Assembly (NCBI GenBank): GCA_018267365.1
Contig: JAFDYQ010000002.1
Location: 1 to 64,000 of the forward strand
DNA length: 64,000 nucleotides
Origin: Bacteroidota bacterium
GTDB lineage: Bacteria > Bacteroidota > Bacteroidia > Chitinophagales > LD1
Reading direction: 5' to 3'
Below are positions 8,563 through 16,980 of this stretch, one piece after another; position 1 is the first letter of the stretch; each line of letters begins with the position of its first letter. Made by a program: the position numbers and the translations under genes. The notes under the pieces were generated by a model. The model was not told where the DNA came from. It did not search any database and was given only the letters and a program-made list of their open reading frames with translations.

Positions 8563-9474
8563 TTAGGACTTTTCAATCCTACGGCGATAAGTGTTTGGTG
8601 TAATTCCTTCATACTTTTTGAAGAGCCGGCTGAAATAAGCAGCATCAGCGATACCTACAGTGGCAGCTATCTCTCCGATACTCTGCTCACTTTGATATAG
8701 CATGATCTTAGCCTCTGCCACTATCGCCTCATCTATCCACCTGGTGGGAGACTTGCCTGTAGCAGATTTTACTACTTTATTGAGATGATTGGGAGTAATG
8801 TGCAGCCTGCGTGCGTAGTCTGTGACCCGCTGCTCCGTGGTGATGTGGGCAGTCACCAATTCCCGAAACTTATTGGAAATACTGTACGCGGTACCGCTTG
8901 CCTGCTGCTGCCTAGATGCATAGCAGGCAGCAGCCTCGCTGAGTAGCGCTGTGAGGTAAGACTGCAAAATGGCAGGCCGCACCAGTGCGTGGGTACGATA
9001 CTCCATCAGCATGCGCTTGCACGCAGACAGGACAAAAGGATAAACCTGATCTGGCAGCTCTACCTTTGGCACGCCCCATACCTTTAGAAAATCATATTGA
9101 TGGCTATTACTCTTTTGCCCCGATGTATACAGCATATCCGGATGAAAGCCCATCAGAAATCCTGTATTGACATCTCCCGGACCAAAAGCGAAAACCTGAC
9201 CTGCCGGTACGAATAAGAGTTGCCCCTTCCTAATAGTATATTGCTGACTACCTATCTTCATGGTAGCAGTGCCGCTGGTCAGATAAATACAGGTGTGATG
9301 GATGGCGCGCGAGGCCGGTACTTGCCTTTGCACCAGACGGTACATTTCTTCCACCTTCACTATAAAAAACCAGTCAGCAGCTGGTCGCAGCATACGTGTG
9401 GCTGAGATGCCCGGCATAAACTTCTGTGCGAAAGTATCAGAGCTATCGTAGGTATATATCTTTTGCGAAGGCAT
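8563..9474 (-). CDS. AraC-family transcriptional regulator
   Basis: 303 residues. The N-terminal half (to about 190) looks like a cupin-type effector domain. The C-terminal about 100 residues hold the paired helix-turn-helix: YARRLHITPNHLNKVVK, then IGEIAATVGIADAAYFSRLF and the family-typical KKYEGITPNTYR end. It probably binds direct-repeat operators and responds to a small ligand. Its start lies 9 bases after the stop of the M1 peptidase gene, suggesting one transcript. The ligand is not evident. Confidence 0.9.
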   Translation of the reverse strand: MPSQKIYTYDSSDTFAQKFMPGISATRMLRPAADWFFIVKVEEMYRLVQRQVPASRAIHHTCIYLTSGTATMKIGSQQYTIRKGQLLFVPAGQVFAFGPGDVNTGFLMGFHPDMLYTSGQKSNSHQYDFLKVWGVPKVELPDQVYPFVLSACKRMLMEYRTHALVRPAILQSYLTALLSEAAACYASRQQQASGTAYSISNKFRELVTAHITTEQRVTDYARRLHITPNHLNKVVKSATGKSPTRWIDEAIVAEAKIMLYQSEQSIGEIAATVGIADAAYFSRLFKKYEGITPNTYRRRIEKS

Positions 9475-9483
9475 ACCGGTTTT

Positions 9484-11214
9484 TTATCGCCTCTCGATAT
9501 TAAAGTACCCGAGATTCTGATCCACTTTAAAGTCATTTTCGGAGTTCAGGTTTATGACCTTCGTTCCGATCATATTGCTGGCAGGAAGCCACTCCTGCGC
9601 ACCGCCGGCTGTAGTGATGCGTACCGGCATGGTAAAGTCTTTCACATCTGTGAGCCAGAAATATATCAATTCATACTTCTTGCCTTTTATCTTGCGCAGT
9701 GTATAGGCAAATCTAGGTATAGCTGGATACTTCAGGTACTGATCAAAAATGGGTGTGAGATTCATGCCGCTCTTCTTATTGAAATAAGATATGATCTCAT
9801 TTGCATCTGTTGTTTTGTATTTAAATGCAGTATCGCTGACGCCCTTGATGATCTGCCACCACAGGGCGTCGTTATTTACTACCGTTCGCAGCGTGTTAAG
9901 CATAAGCGAGCCCTTATTGTACATGTCCCCGCTACCTTCTTCATTTACGCCCAGGTATTGGCCCTGAATGGGGGCCTTATTCTCCACATGGCTCTTTTTT
10001 GCATTGATATACAATATAGCTGTGTCTTTCCCATATCTATCCTCTATAAACATAGACTCTGTATAGGTGCAAAAACCCTCATGTATCCACATGTCGGCTA
10101 TATCATTGGCACTGACACTATTGCCCCACCACTCGTGACCGGACTCATGCACGATGATATAGTCAAACCACAGCCCCATACGTGAGAAGTCTGTACCATC
10201 ATAGCCCATCTTATAGTGATTGCCATAGGCTATACAGCTCTGGTGCTCCATACCGAGGTAGTATGTCTCCACCAGGCGGTAGCCATCTCTCCAGAAAGGA
10301 TACTTGCCCAGATATTTCTCATACGTCTTCAGCATTGGCTTCACCACTTCAAACTGCTTCTTTGATTTCTCCAGGTTATACGACATCACATCATAGTTGA
10401 GCTTTAGCTTCTGGCCATCGGTCGCTACATATTCATCCTCCCAGTGCACATAGTCGCCTATATTGAGTGTGACGTTATAGGTATTGATCGGATAGGTGAC
10501 CAGCGAAGTGTGCGTGGTCCAGTTGCCCTCATCTATATCCCCCATATCCTGACCATTGGTCACACACTGCAGGCCACGGGGGAAAGTGACAATAATGCGA
10601 ATACCCTTGTCAGGCTCGTCGCTCAGGTGGTCTTTGCAAGGCCACCAACTGGAGGCACCCAGACCTTCGCAGGCTACGCCGAGCCAGAACTTCCCCTTCT
10701 GGTCATGTCGCCATACGAAGCCCCCGTCCCAAGGGGCACGTTTGGCTTTGACCGGTGTGCCATGATACCTGACCAGGACGCTCGTCTCGCTTCCCGCAGG
10801 TATAGCCTTGGGGAAAGCCAGGAAGACTGCATCATACTCACGGCTGTAGTAGACGCGTTTTCCTTTGTAGGTGATATCGTCTATCTCCATACTATCGCGG
10901 AGATCTATCTGCATAGTAGTGATGTCTGTGACGGCTTTGAAAAATATCTCACTGCTGCCACTGATAGACTGATGCACGGTATCTACCTTGACTCTCAGCT
11001 CGTAGAACTGTACATCGTAGCAGGTACGCTCCGGGCGCAGGCTACCTCTCAGCGTATCGGCCCGTGAAAAAGTCTTTTTCTGGTCCAGCAGCTGCGAAAA
11101 GACGGGCATGACAGCAGCCATCAGCATTGTGAGAAATAAAAGCCTAACGGGGAGGTTAAATAAAGTCAAGGATATCAATGAGCCGCCAAACCGCCGCCAT
11201 TTATTCAGATACAT
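9484..11214 (-). CDS. M1-family metallopeptidase (secreted aminopeptidase)
   Basis: 576 residues. A hydrophobic N-terminal segment ending in MPVFSQ looks like a signal peptide (cleavage near residue 40), so it acts in the periplasm or outside. The zinc site is HESGH at 356-360 with the third ligand Glu379 in WIHEG, exactly 18 residues after the second His as in M1 enzymes. The exopeptidase motif normally GxMEN is here GMEHQ (321-325), so the N-terminus-anchoring Asn is replaced. The product is short for the family and lacks the large C-terminal helical domain of PepN. It is the first gene of a four-gene minus-strand group. Confidence 0.92.
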   Translation of the reverse strand: MYLNKWRRFGGSLISLTLFNLPVRLLFLTMLMAAVMPVFSQLLDQKKTFSRADTLRGSLRPERTCYDVQFYELRVKVDTVHQSISGSSEIFFKAVTDITTMQIDLRDSMEIDDITYKGKRVYYSREYDAVFLAFPKAIPAGSETSVLVRYHGTPVKAKRAPWDGGFVWRHDQKGKFWLGVACEGLGASSWWPCKDHLSDEPDKGIRIIVTFPRGLQCVTNGQDMGDIDEGNWTTHTSLVTYPINTYNVTLNIGDYVHWEDEYVATDGQKLKLNYDVMSYNLEKSKKQFEVVKPMLKTYEKYLGKYPFWRDGYRLVETYYLGMEHQSCIAYGNHYKMGYDGTDFSRMGLWFDYIIVHESGHEWWGNSVSANDIADMWIHEGFCTYTESMFIEDRYGKDTAILYINAKKSHVENKAPIQGQYLGVNEEGSGDMYNKGSLMLNTLRTVVNNDALWWQIIKGVSDTAFKYKTTDANEIISYFNKKSGMNLTPIFDQYLKYPAIPRFAYTLRKIKGKKYELIYFWLTDVKDFTMPVRITTAGGAQEWLPASNMIGTKVINLNSENDFKVDQNLGYFNIERR

Positions 11215-11296
11215 CCGGTAATTTTGTTGCTAAAATAAATATATTGTCCGGACATACGTCTGGTAACTAACTCAGCTGTCTAACAGGTACACATAA

Positions 11297-12544
11297 ATGA
11301 AAAATCTACTCCCTATATTTTTTATTGCGCTGCTGGCCACCGGCGAATATTACATGCTGCAAGGCGTGAGAGTGGCCTTCCCGGCCAAAGGGGAAGCCAG
11401 ACTCAGCCCTATAGCTATCGGATACCTGACTCTCAATATCCTGGCATATGTATGCTTTTTTATAGTGCTCTTTATGGGCCGCAAGAATGCTCCTAAGCTA
11501 TTCGCCGAGGGTACTATAGCGGTCATGGCAGTGCTGCTGGTAGCCAAGCTGGTGGTGCTCATTTTTATGCTGATAGGTGACCTGGTCCGTATGATCGGTT
11601 ATCTGTACTATGCAGTCTTTGACTCACCTACCGTCACTTCGGGAGATCCGGGCATACCTCGTTCCAAGTTTCTGGCGCGCGTAGCGCTTGCCACCGCTGC
11701 TATTCCTGTATTTAGCCTGATATATGGAGTAGTAGTAAATGCCTACAACTATCAATACCGCAAGCTGACGCTGACCTTTCCAAATCTTCCCGAAGCTTTT
11801 GATGGATTTCGTTTTATTCAATTGTCAGACATTCACACCGGCAGCTTCAATCGCACCGAGCCCCTAATAAAAGCGGTGGAGCATATCAATAGTATGAATG
11901 CCGATATGATATTATTTACCGGTGACCTGGTGAATAATATTACTGATGAAGCATTGCCTTACAAATCTATCTTCTCAGAGCTTCGTGCCAGAGAGGGCGT
12001 GCTCTCCACCACAGGCAATCATGACTACGGTGACTATGTACAGTGGGATTCGCTCGCGGCTAAAAAAGAAAATTTCAAGCGCTTCATGCAGACGCATGCC
12101 GATATGGGCTGGAAACTTCTGATGAATGAAAATCACATTCTAGAGCGTAATGGACAAAAAATAGCCATCATAGGTATAGAAAACTGGGGAAATGCCTTGC
12201 ACTTTCCTAAATACGGGAGGTTGGATCTGGCCCATAAGGGTACAGAAGGCATTCCATTCAAAATACTGATGAGCCATGATCCATCTCACTGGGACGCTCA
12301 GGTCAGGCCTGAGTATCCTGATATAGATCTCACGCTGAGTGGCCATACTCATGGATTCCAGTTTGGTATAGAGAACCGGTATATCAAATTTTCGCCGTCT
12401 CAGTTTGTATACAAACAATGGGCAGGTCTCTACCAGGAAGGCAAGCAGTATATCTACGTCAACCGCGGATTCGGATTTCTCGGATATCCTGGTCGCGTAG
12501 GTATACTGCCTGAGATCACTGAGATCACCCTGCGGCGAGGATGA
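11297..12544 (+). CDS. Membrane-anchored metallophosphoesterase
   Basis: 415 residues. Four hydrophobic segments occupy about residues 1-150. A calcineurin-like phosphoesterase domain follows with all metal-binding motifs: SDIH (Asp178, His180), GD at 209-210, GNHD at 240-243, MSHDP, and GHTHG near the end. Proteins of this type (YaeI/YkuE-like) are attributed roles in phospholipid or lipid A precursor hydrolysis; the actual substrate is unknown here. It is divergent from the M1 peptidase gene with 82 bases between. Confidence 0.9.
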   Translation: MKNLLPIFFIALLATGEYYMLQGVRVAFPAKGEARLSPIAIGYLTLNILAYVCFFIVLFMGRKNAPKLFAEGTIAVMAVLLVAKLVVLIFMLIGDLVRMIGYLYYAVFDSPTVTSGDPGIPRSKFLARVALATAAIPVFSLIYGVVVNAYNYQYRKLTLTFPNLPEAFDGFRFIQLSDIHTGSFNRTEPLIKAVEHINSMNADMILFTGDLVNNITDEALPYKSIFSELRAREGVLSTTGNHDYGDYVQWDSLAAKKENFKRFMQTHADMGWKLLMNENHILERNGQKIAIIGIENWGNALHFPKYGRLDLAHKGTEGIPFKILMSHDPSHWDAQVRPEYPDIDLTLSGHTHGFQFGIENRYIKFSPSQFVYKQWAGLYQEGKQYIYVNRGFGFLGYPGRVGILPEITEITLRRG

Positions 12545-12631
12545 TCCTAAGTAAAGAATCCTATCACATTATTGTATCTGCATTTTTTGACTTCCTGCAG
12601 GAGACTCGACCGGCAGATACTACCTATATTT

Positions 12632-12841
12632 TTATTCTATAGAGCAGTTATTGTAAATGCTGCTGCTCACGTGTGATTCGTATCCGTTACATGTCTTCTT
12701 GGCATCGCTGATAGTGGCATTAGGTACTGTGTGGTAAGTATTATTACCGGATTGGTCAGTGCAAGAGCATGTCCAATCCTTTTTGCAGGAGCCTAGTGAA
12801 ACTGTGGCTATGATACCGAGGATGATTGCTATCTTTTTCAT
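12632..12841 (-). CDS. Small lipoprotein, hypothetical
   Basis: 69 residues. The Lys-rich N-terminus, hydrophobic core and lipobox LGSC (Cys19) mark a lipoprotein signal, followed by Lys-Lys. The mature part has five further cysteines (Cys26 to Cys66) and many Ser/Thr/Asn, so it is probably disulfide-stabilised on the periplasmic or outer face. It stands alone between the convergent phosphoesterase and the divergent permease gene. No family recognised; the signal sequence makes it convincing as a gene. Confidence 0.8.
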   Translation of the reverse strand: MKKIAIILGIIATVSLGSCKKDWTCSCTDQSGNNTYHTVPNATISDAKKTCNGYESHVSSSIYNNCSIE

Positions 12842-12988
12842 GTTAGTTAGTTTTCTATAAATTTTTCAAAGGTTATGCCACTACATTTTTCCTCTCTTTC
12901 GGCATTGCTTTATCCAAAGGGCGTGATTGTTTACATACTTTGAGGAAAAAAGGCCACCTACTCTCTTTCATTATTTTATATTTAAAAG

Positions 12989-14449
12989 ATGGAAGTAAAA
13001 AGAAAGCTCACACTGTCAGATGCTGTGCTAATCGTATCAGGGTCTATGATAGGCTCGGGTATATTCATAGTAAGTGCTGAGATGACCCGCACTATCAGCG
13101 GGCCGGGCTGGCTGCTGCTGCTGTGGGTGATATCAGGAGTGATCACGGTTTTTGCGGCGCTGAGCTATGGTGAGCTGGCGGGTATGTTTCCACACGCGGG
13201 CGGGCAATACGTTTACCTGAAGGAAGCTTTTAATCCCCTGGTCGGGTTTGTATATGGCTGGACACTTTTTCTGGTAGTACAGTCTGGTACTATAGCTGCC
13301 GTGGCAGTAGCTTTCGCAAAATTTGCAGGAGTACTGTATGAGCCATTCGGTGAAAAAAACATCCTGCTCGATCTGGGCTGGTATCAGCTATCTGCCGCTC
13401 AGGTAGTGGGAGTGATATCTATATTACTCCTCACTCTCATTAATATACGCGGTATACACTATGGCAAGTTAGTCGCTCGGATTTTTTCATCTACTAAACT
13501 CATCGCCCTGCTTGGGCTGATCTTATTGGGTCTTATCTGCTCTCGCAATGCTGAGGTGTGGCGAAATAACTGGTCAGACATGTGGAGCACCATAGCCTGG
13601 AGCAAAGATGGGAGTGGACAATGGAGCTGGAAGGAGCTATCGTCCATGGGTATTGTGACAGCTTTGGGAGCGGCCCTGGTGGGTTCGCTCTTTTCATCAG
13701 ATGCCTGGAATAATGTGACCTTTATCTCCGGAGACATAGAGAATCCAAAACGCAATATCCCACTGAGCCTTCTCTTTGGTACGCTGATCGTGACCATACT
13801 CTACGTACTGACCAATATGGCCTATCTGAGCGTGCTGCCCGTAGCCGGTGATCCAGATGGCACTACAGTGACGGCGCAGGGTATACAGTTTGCAGCCAAT
13901 GACCGGGTAGGCACTGCCGCCGCCACTATGATATTTGGCAGTACGGCCACGATCATCATGGCCGTGCTGATCATGATCTCTACCTTTAGCTGCAATAACG
14001 GCATCGTGCTCTCCAGCGTGCGTGTTTATCAGGCCATGGCCCGGGACGGGCTCTTCTTTCGCAATATGAAGGAGGACAATAAGAATGGTGTGCCAGGCTT
14101 TGCCCTCTGGATACAGTTTATCTGGGCCGCGCTACTGACCCTCTCAGGCAAATATGGGCCACTCCTAGACTATGTTATGTTTGGCGTGATGCTATTTTAT
14201 ATCCTTACTATTGCCGGTCTTTTTGTACTGCGACGCACACAGCCGGATGCAGAGCGACCATATAAGGCCTTTGGGTATCCCGTGATACCTATAGCTTATA
14301 TCCTTTTTGCTGCTTTGTTTTGTATCAACCTGTTGTGCACCAAACCCGAAAATTCAATACCCGGTCTTATCATTATTTTGGCCGGTATCCCGGTTTATTT
14401 CATCTGGCGCCGCGTAAACTCCACTATAGTCACCGGTAGGCAAGAATAG
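12989..14449 (+). CDS. APC-family amino acid permease
   Basis: 486 residues with about 12 membrane helices. The TM1 break motif GSMIGSGIF (18-26) is the substrate-binding glycine-rich loop of APC transporters, and FPHAGGQYVYL in TM2/loop is typical of the LAT/APA group. It probably imports an amino acid by proton symport or exchange. The start ATG is followed directly by a short charged N-terminus, as usual for this family. A hypothetical gene follows after 49 bases on the same strand. Confidence 0.92.
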   Translation: MEVKRKLTLSDAVLIVSGSMIGSGIFIVSAEMTRTISGPGWLLLLWVISGVITVFAALSYGELAGMFPHAGGQYVYLKEAFNPLVGFVYGWTLFLVVQSGTIAAVAVAFAKFAGVLYEPFGEKNILLDLGWYQLSAAQVVGVISILLLTLINIRGIHYGKLVARIFSSTKLIALLGLILLGLICSRNAEVWRNNWSDMWSTIAWSKDGSGQWSWKELSSMGIVTALGAALVGSLFSSDAWNNVTFISGDIENPKRNIPLSLLFGTLIVTILYVLTNMAYLSVLPVAGDPDGTTVTAQGIQFAANDRVGTAAATMIFGSTATIIMAVLIMISTFSCNNGIVLSSVRVYQAMARDGLFFRNMKEDNKNGVPGFALWIQFIWAALLTLSGKYGPLLDYVMFGVMLFYILTIAGLFVLRRTQPDAERPYKAFGYPVIPIAYILFAALFCINLLCTKPENSIPGLIIILAGIPVYFIWRRVNSTIVTGRQE

Positions 14450-14498
14450 GCTGCGTGAATATTTGATATGACCTTGACAAAACTCTCCAAAGCCGCTT

Positions 14499-14990
14499 AT
14501 GAGCTACAAAGATAAACTGGACAAATGCCTCATCTCTCTGGATATGGGGGAGCAAAATGCACTTTTCATAGTAATGGCCAGGGACGGTACTATCTGCCGA
14601 GGTGGCAATGGCAATCCTGAGGCGCAGCTGGAGCTACTCAAAGGATATAGCGATCTGGGGCATTACGAGGCTTTTATGATGACCGTAGATGAAAACTGGT
14701 TTATGTTTTCAGGTGCTTTTGAGCAGACTCCATATATAGGACGTCTGTGCAAACTGCTGGTTGTATTCAGCGGTCCGCACGGCGAGGAGGCTGGTTTTAA
14801 AGTAACCTATGGCGAAGACTCCGTAGGCCCACCCAAAGAGATCGTGCAAATGCTGATCAATGCAGTAAAGCTGACCGAAGACTGGTATCAGGACGAGCGG
14901 GCAAAACTAAAAGTGACTCCCGTAGCCTTTGGCGGGGGAGAGTCAGAGACACCTGCAGAGGAAAAGAAATGGTGGCAATTCTGGAAATGA
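14499..14990 (+). CDS. Hypothetical soluble protein
   Basis: 163 residues, no signal or membrane segment. An alpha/beta pattern is followed by a short Glu/Lys-rich tail ending in KKWWQFWK, an aromatic-basic C-terminus often seen on small proteins that contact membranes or complexes. No known family recognised. It lies between the permease and the iron permease genes on the same strand; the promoter found for the latter (15001-15030) suggests a separate transcript. Confidence 0.7.
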   Translation: MSYKDKLDKCLISLDMGEQNALFIVMARDGTICRGGNGNPEAQLELLKGYSDLGHYEAFMMTVDENWFMFSGAFEQTPYIGRLCKLLVVFSGPHGEEAGFKVTYGEDSVGPPKEIVQMLINAVKLTEDWYQDERAKLKVTPVAFGGGESETPAEEKKWWQFWK

Positions 14991-15000
14991 GTTAAATCAT

Positions 15001-15030
15001 TTTGATTCCTCCATATACCCATTATATTTG
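15001..15030 (+). promoter_or_regulatory. Bacteroidota-type promoter of the FTR1 gene
   Basis: TTTG (15001-15004), an 18-base spacer and TATATTTG (15023-15030) match the Bacteroidota consensus TTTG-N17-23-TANNTTTG. Transcription should start near 15037, leaving a leader of about 24 bases before the ATG at 15061. Confidence 0.6.
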
Positions 15031-15060
15031 CCTTGTTTATACTCAGTCTAAATAAGGTAA

Positions 15061-16980
15061 ATGAATTGGCCTCGCCTACATTTGAGATTTCTCCTACTCC
15101 TTGGGACGAGCATTTTTAGTATAACATATTCATTTGCAAGCGAAAACAGTGAAGCATCGCGTATCCTGGTCCATACCCTAAACTACATGAGCCGAGACTA
15201 CCCTAATGGGGTGTCTAATGGCAAAGTGATAAACGAGGATGAATATGAAGAAATGCTGGGCTTCTGTGCATCTGCGGAGAAGTACTATAAGCAATTTGCC
15301 CCAAACTGGCCCAATGATTCCGCTAAAATAGGAGCGATGGTCAGGCAGACAGATAGCCTGATACGGGCCAAGGCCCCTTTTGAACAAGTAGCAGCAAGTG
15401 CTAATACGGCAAAGGCTGAAGTCATAAAGGCCAGTGGCCTGACCATAGCTCCTACACAGTACCCGAGCATACTGAATGGAAAAGCTGTGTACATGGCCAA
15501 CTGCGCCAAATGCCATGGCGCTACCGGATATGGTGATGGCAAGGAGGGTGAAAAACTGGATCCTCGTCCCAGAAATTTCCATGATGAAGGCAAAATGGCA
15601 CTCATGTCACCTTTTTCTATCTATAATACGGTGCGCTGTGGTGTACAGGGCACAGGTATGAAAGCACACCCCGAACTGGGTGACGAGGAGGTGTGGGATG
15701 CAGCCTTCTTTATCATGACCCTGCGCTACCCAAAGACTCAGGAGGATAAAATAGCTGATGATGCATTTGTAAAAGATCGCTTTGCCACCCTCGGCCTGGC
15801 GCAGATAGCCGTACTGAGCGATCACGAGCTGGCACAGACTTTTCGAGCCAGCCGCAAGGACCTCGGCAGACTAAGGAACTATCAGCCCAATGAAAGCAAG
15901 GACAGATTTATAGATGCGGCACTGAAATATATAGACGAGTCTATGGCTGCATCGCGCGAGGGTAAATATGAAGAAGCTGAAAAGCTAGCTAATATGGCCT
16001 ATATGGAGGGCATAGAACCGATAGAAAAGCAACTACGCTCTACGGACCCGGGGCTGATGGAGCGCCTCGAAGACCAGATGAATAATACCCACCGCATCAT
16101 CACAGAGCACGGTAGCCTGATAGAGATCAGCGACTCTCTAAAAGCCAGCAAAGAACTGATATCTCAGGCAGGCAAAGTGCTCAGCAAGGGCGAAATGTCT
16201 TTCTGGATTGCCCTATTGATGTCTATATCCATCCTGCTCCGCGAAGGGTTGGAGGCATTTCTGGTGATCATGGTGATACTGGGCATCATCAATGCATCTG
16301 GTATGCGGTCCTCAAAGATATATGTACATGCCGGCTGGATGCTGGCCGCGGTATGTGGTGTGATACTATGGCTCATAGGGGGGCAACTGATACAGGCGCA
16401 TATGAGCCAGGTAGAACTGATGGAAGGTAGCATAGCGCTCATAGCCGTGGCCATGCTGCTCTATATCGGTTTTTGGCTGCATGGCAAATCTGAAGCCAGC
16501 AAATGGAAAGAATACGTCACTACTCAGATCAAGCGTTTCGCCGGTGGAGGTAGCCTTTTCAGTCTGTTCGCTTTTTCTTTTATTGTCGTATTCCGAGAAG
16601 TTTTTGAGTCTGTACTTTTTTTATCAGCTATCAACGTGGAGTCATCCGGCAGACAGGAACATGCCATAGTATTAGGTGTGCTTCTGGCCTTTGCGCTGGT
16701 CATAGCACTGGCCTATATGGTATTGAGATTTTCTGCCAGGTTACCTATTCCCAAATTATTCAAAGTCTCATCTATAGTCATGGGCATACTAGCCGTGATC
16801 CTGATGGGCAAAGGCCTGCACTCTCTGCAAGAAACGGGAATCATACCTATACATGGCATTACCTTTTTGCCGCACATAGAGCTTCTGGGCCTCTATCCGA
16901 CTATGGAAACCCTCTCTGCGCAGCTAGCTATAGGCGGGATTGTGATTTATATGATCAGTCACAGTACCAGGAGGAAGTGA
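15061..16980 (+). CDS. Cytochrome c/FTR1-family iron permease fusion
   Basis: 639 residues. A signal peptide (about 1-26) is followed by a periplasmic region with a haem c site CAKCH (148-152) and a downstream Met region, then a helical stretch, then seven membrane segments from about 380. The membrane part has the two iron-exchange motifs of Ftr1/EfeU permeases: REGLE (394-398) and REVFE (512-516). Fused cytochrome c suggests that iron oxidation or reduction is coupled to uptake without a separate EfeO/EfeB. It has its own promoter just upstream. Its stop is directly adjacent to the stop of the convergent gene, with no base between. Confidence 0.92.
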   Translation: MNWPRLHLRFLLLLGTSIFSITYSFASENSEASRILVHTLNYMSRDYPNGVSNGKVINEDEYEEMLGFCASAEKYYKQFAPNWPNDSAKIGAMVRQTDSLIRAKAPFEQVAASANTAKAEVIKASGLTIAPTQYPSILNGKAVYMANCAKCHGATGYGDGKEGEKLDPRPRNFHDEGKMALMSPFSIYNTVRCGVQGTGMKAHPELGDEEVWDAAFFIMTLRYPKTQEDKIADDAFVKDRFATLGLAQIAVLSDHELAQTFRASRKDLGRLRNYQPNESKDRFIDAALKYIDESMAASREGKYEEAEKLANMAYMEGIEPIEKQLRSTDPGLMERLEDQMNNTHRIITEHGSLIEISDSLKASKELISQAGKVLSKGEMSFWIALLMSISILLREGLEAFLVIMVILGIINASGMRSSKIYVHAGWMLAAVCGVILWLIGGQLIQAHMSQVELMEGSIALIAVAMLLYIGFWLHGKSEASKWKEYVTTQIKRFAGGGSLFSLFAFSFIVVFREVFESVLFLSAINVESSGRQEHAIVLGVLLAFALVIALAYMVLRFSARLPIPKLFKVSSIVMGILAVILMGKGLHSLQETGIIPIHGITFLPHIELLGLYPTMETLSAQLAIGGIVIYMISHSTRRK

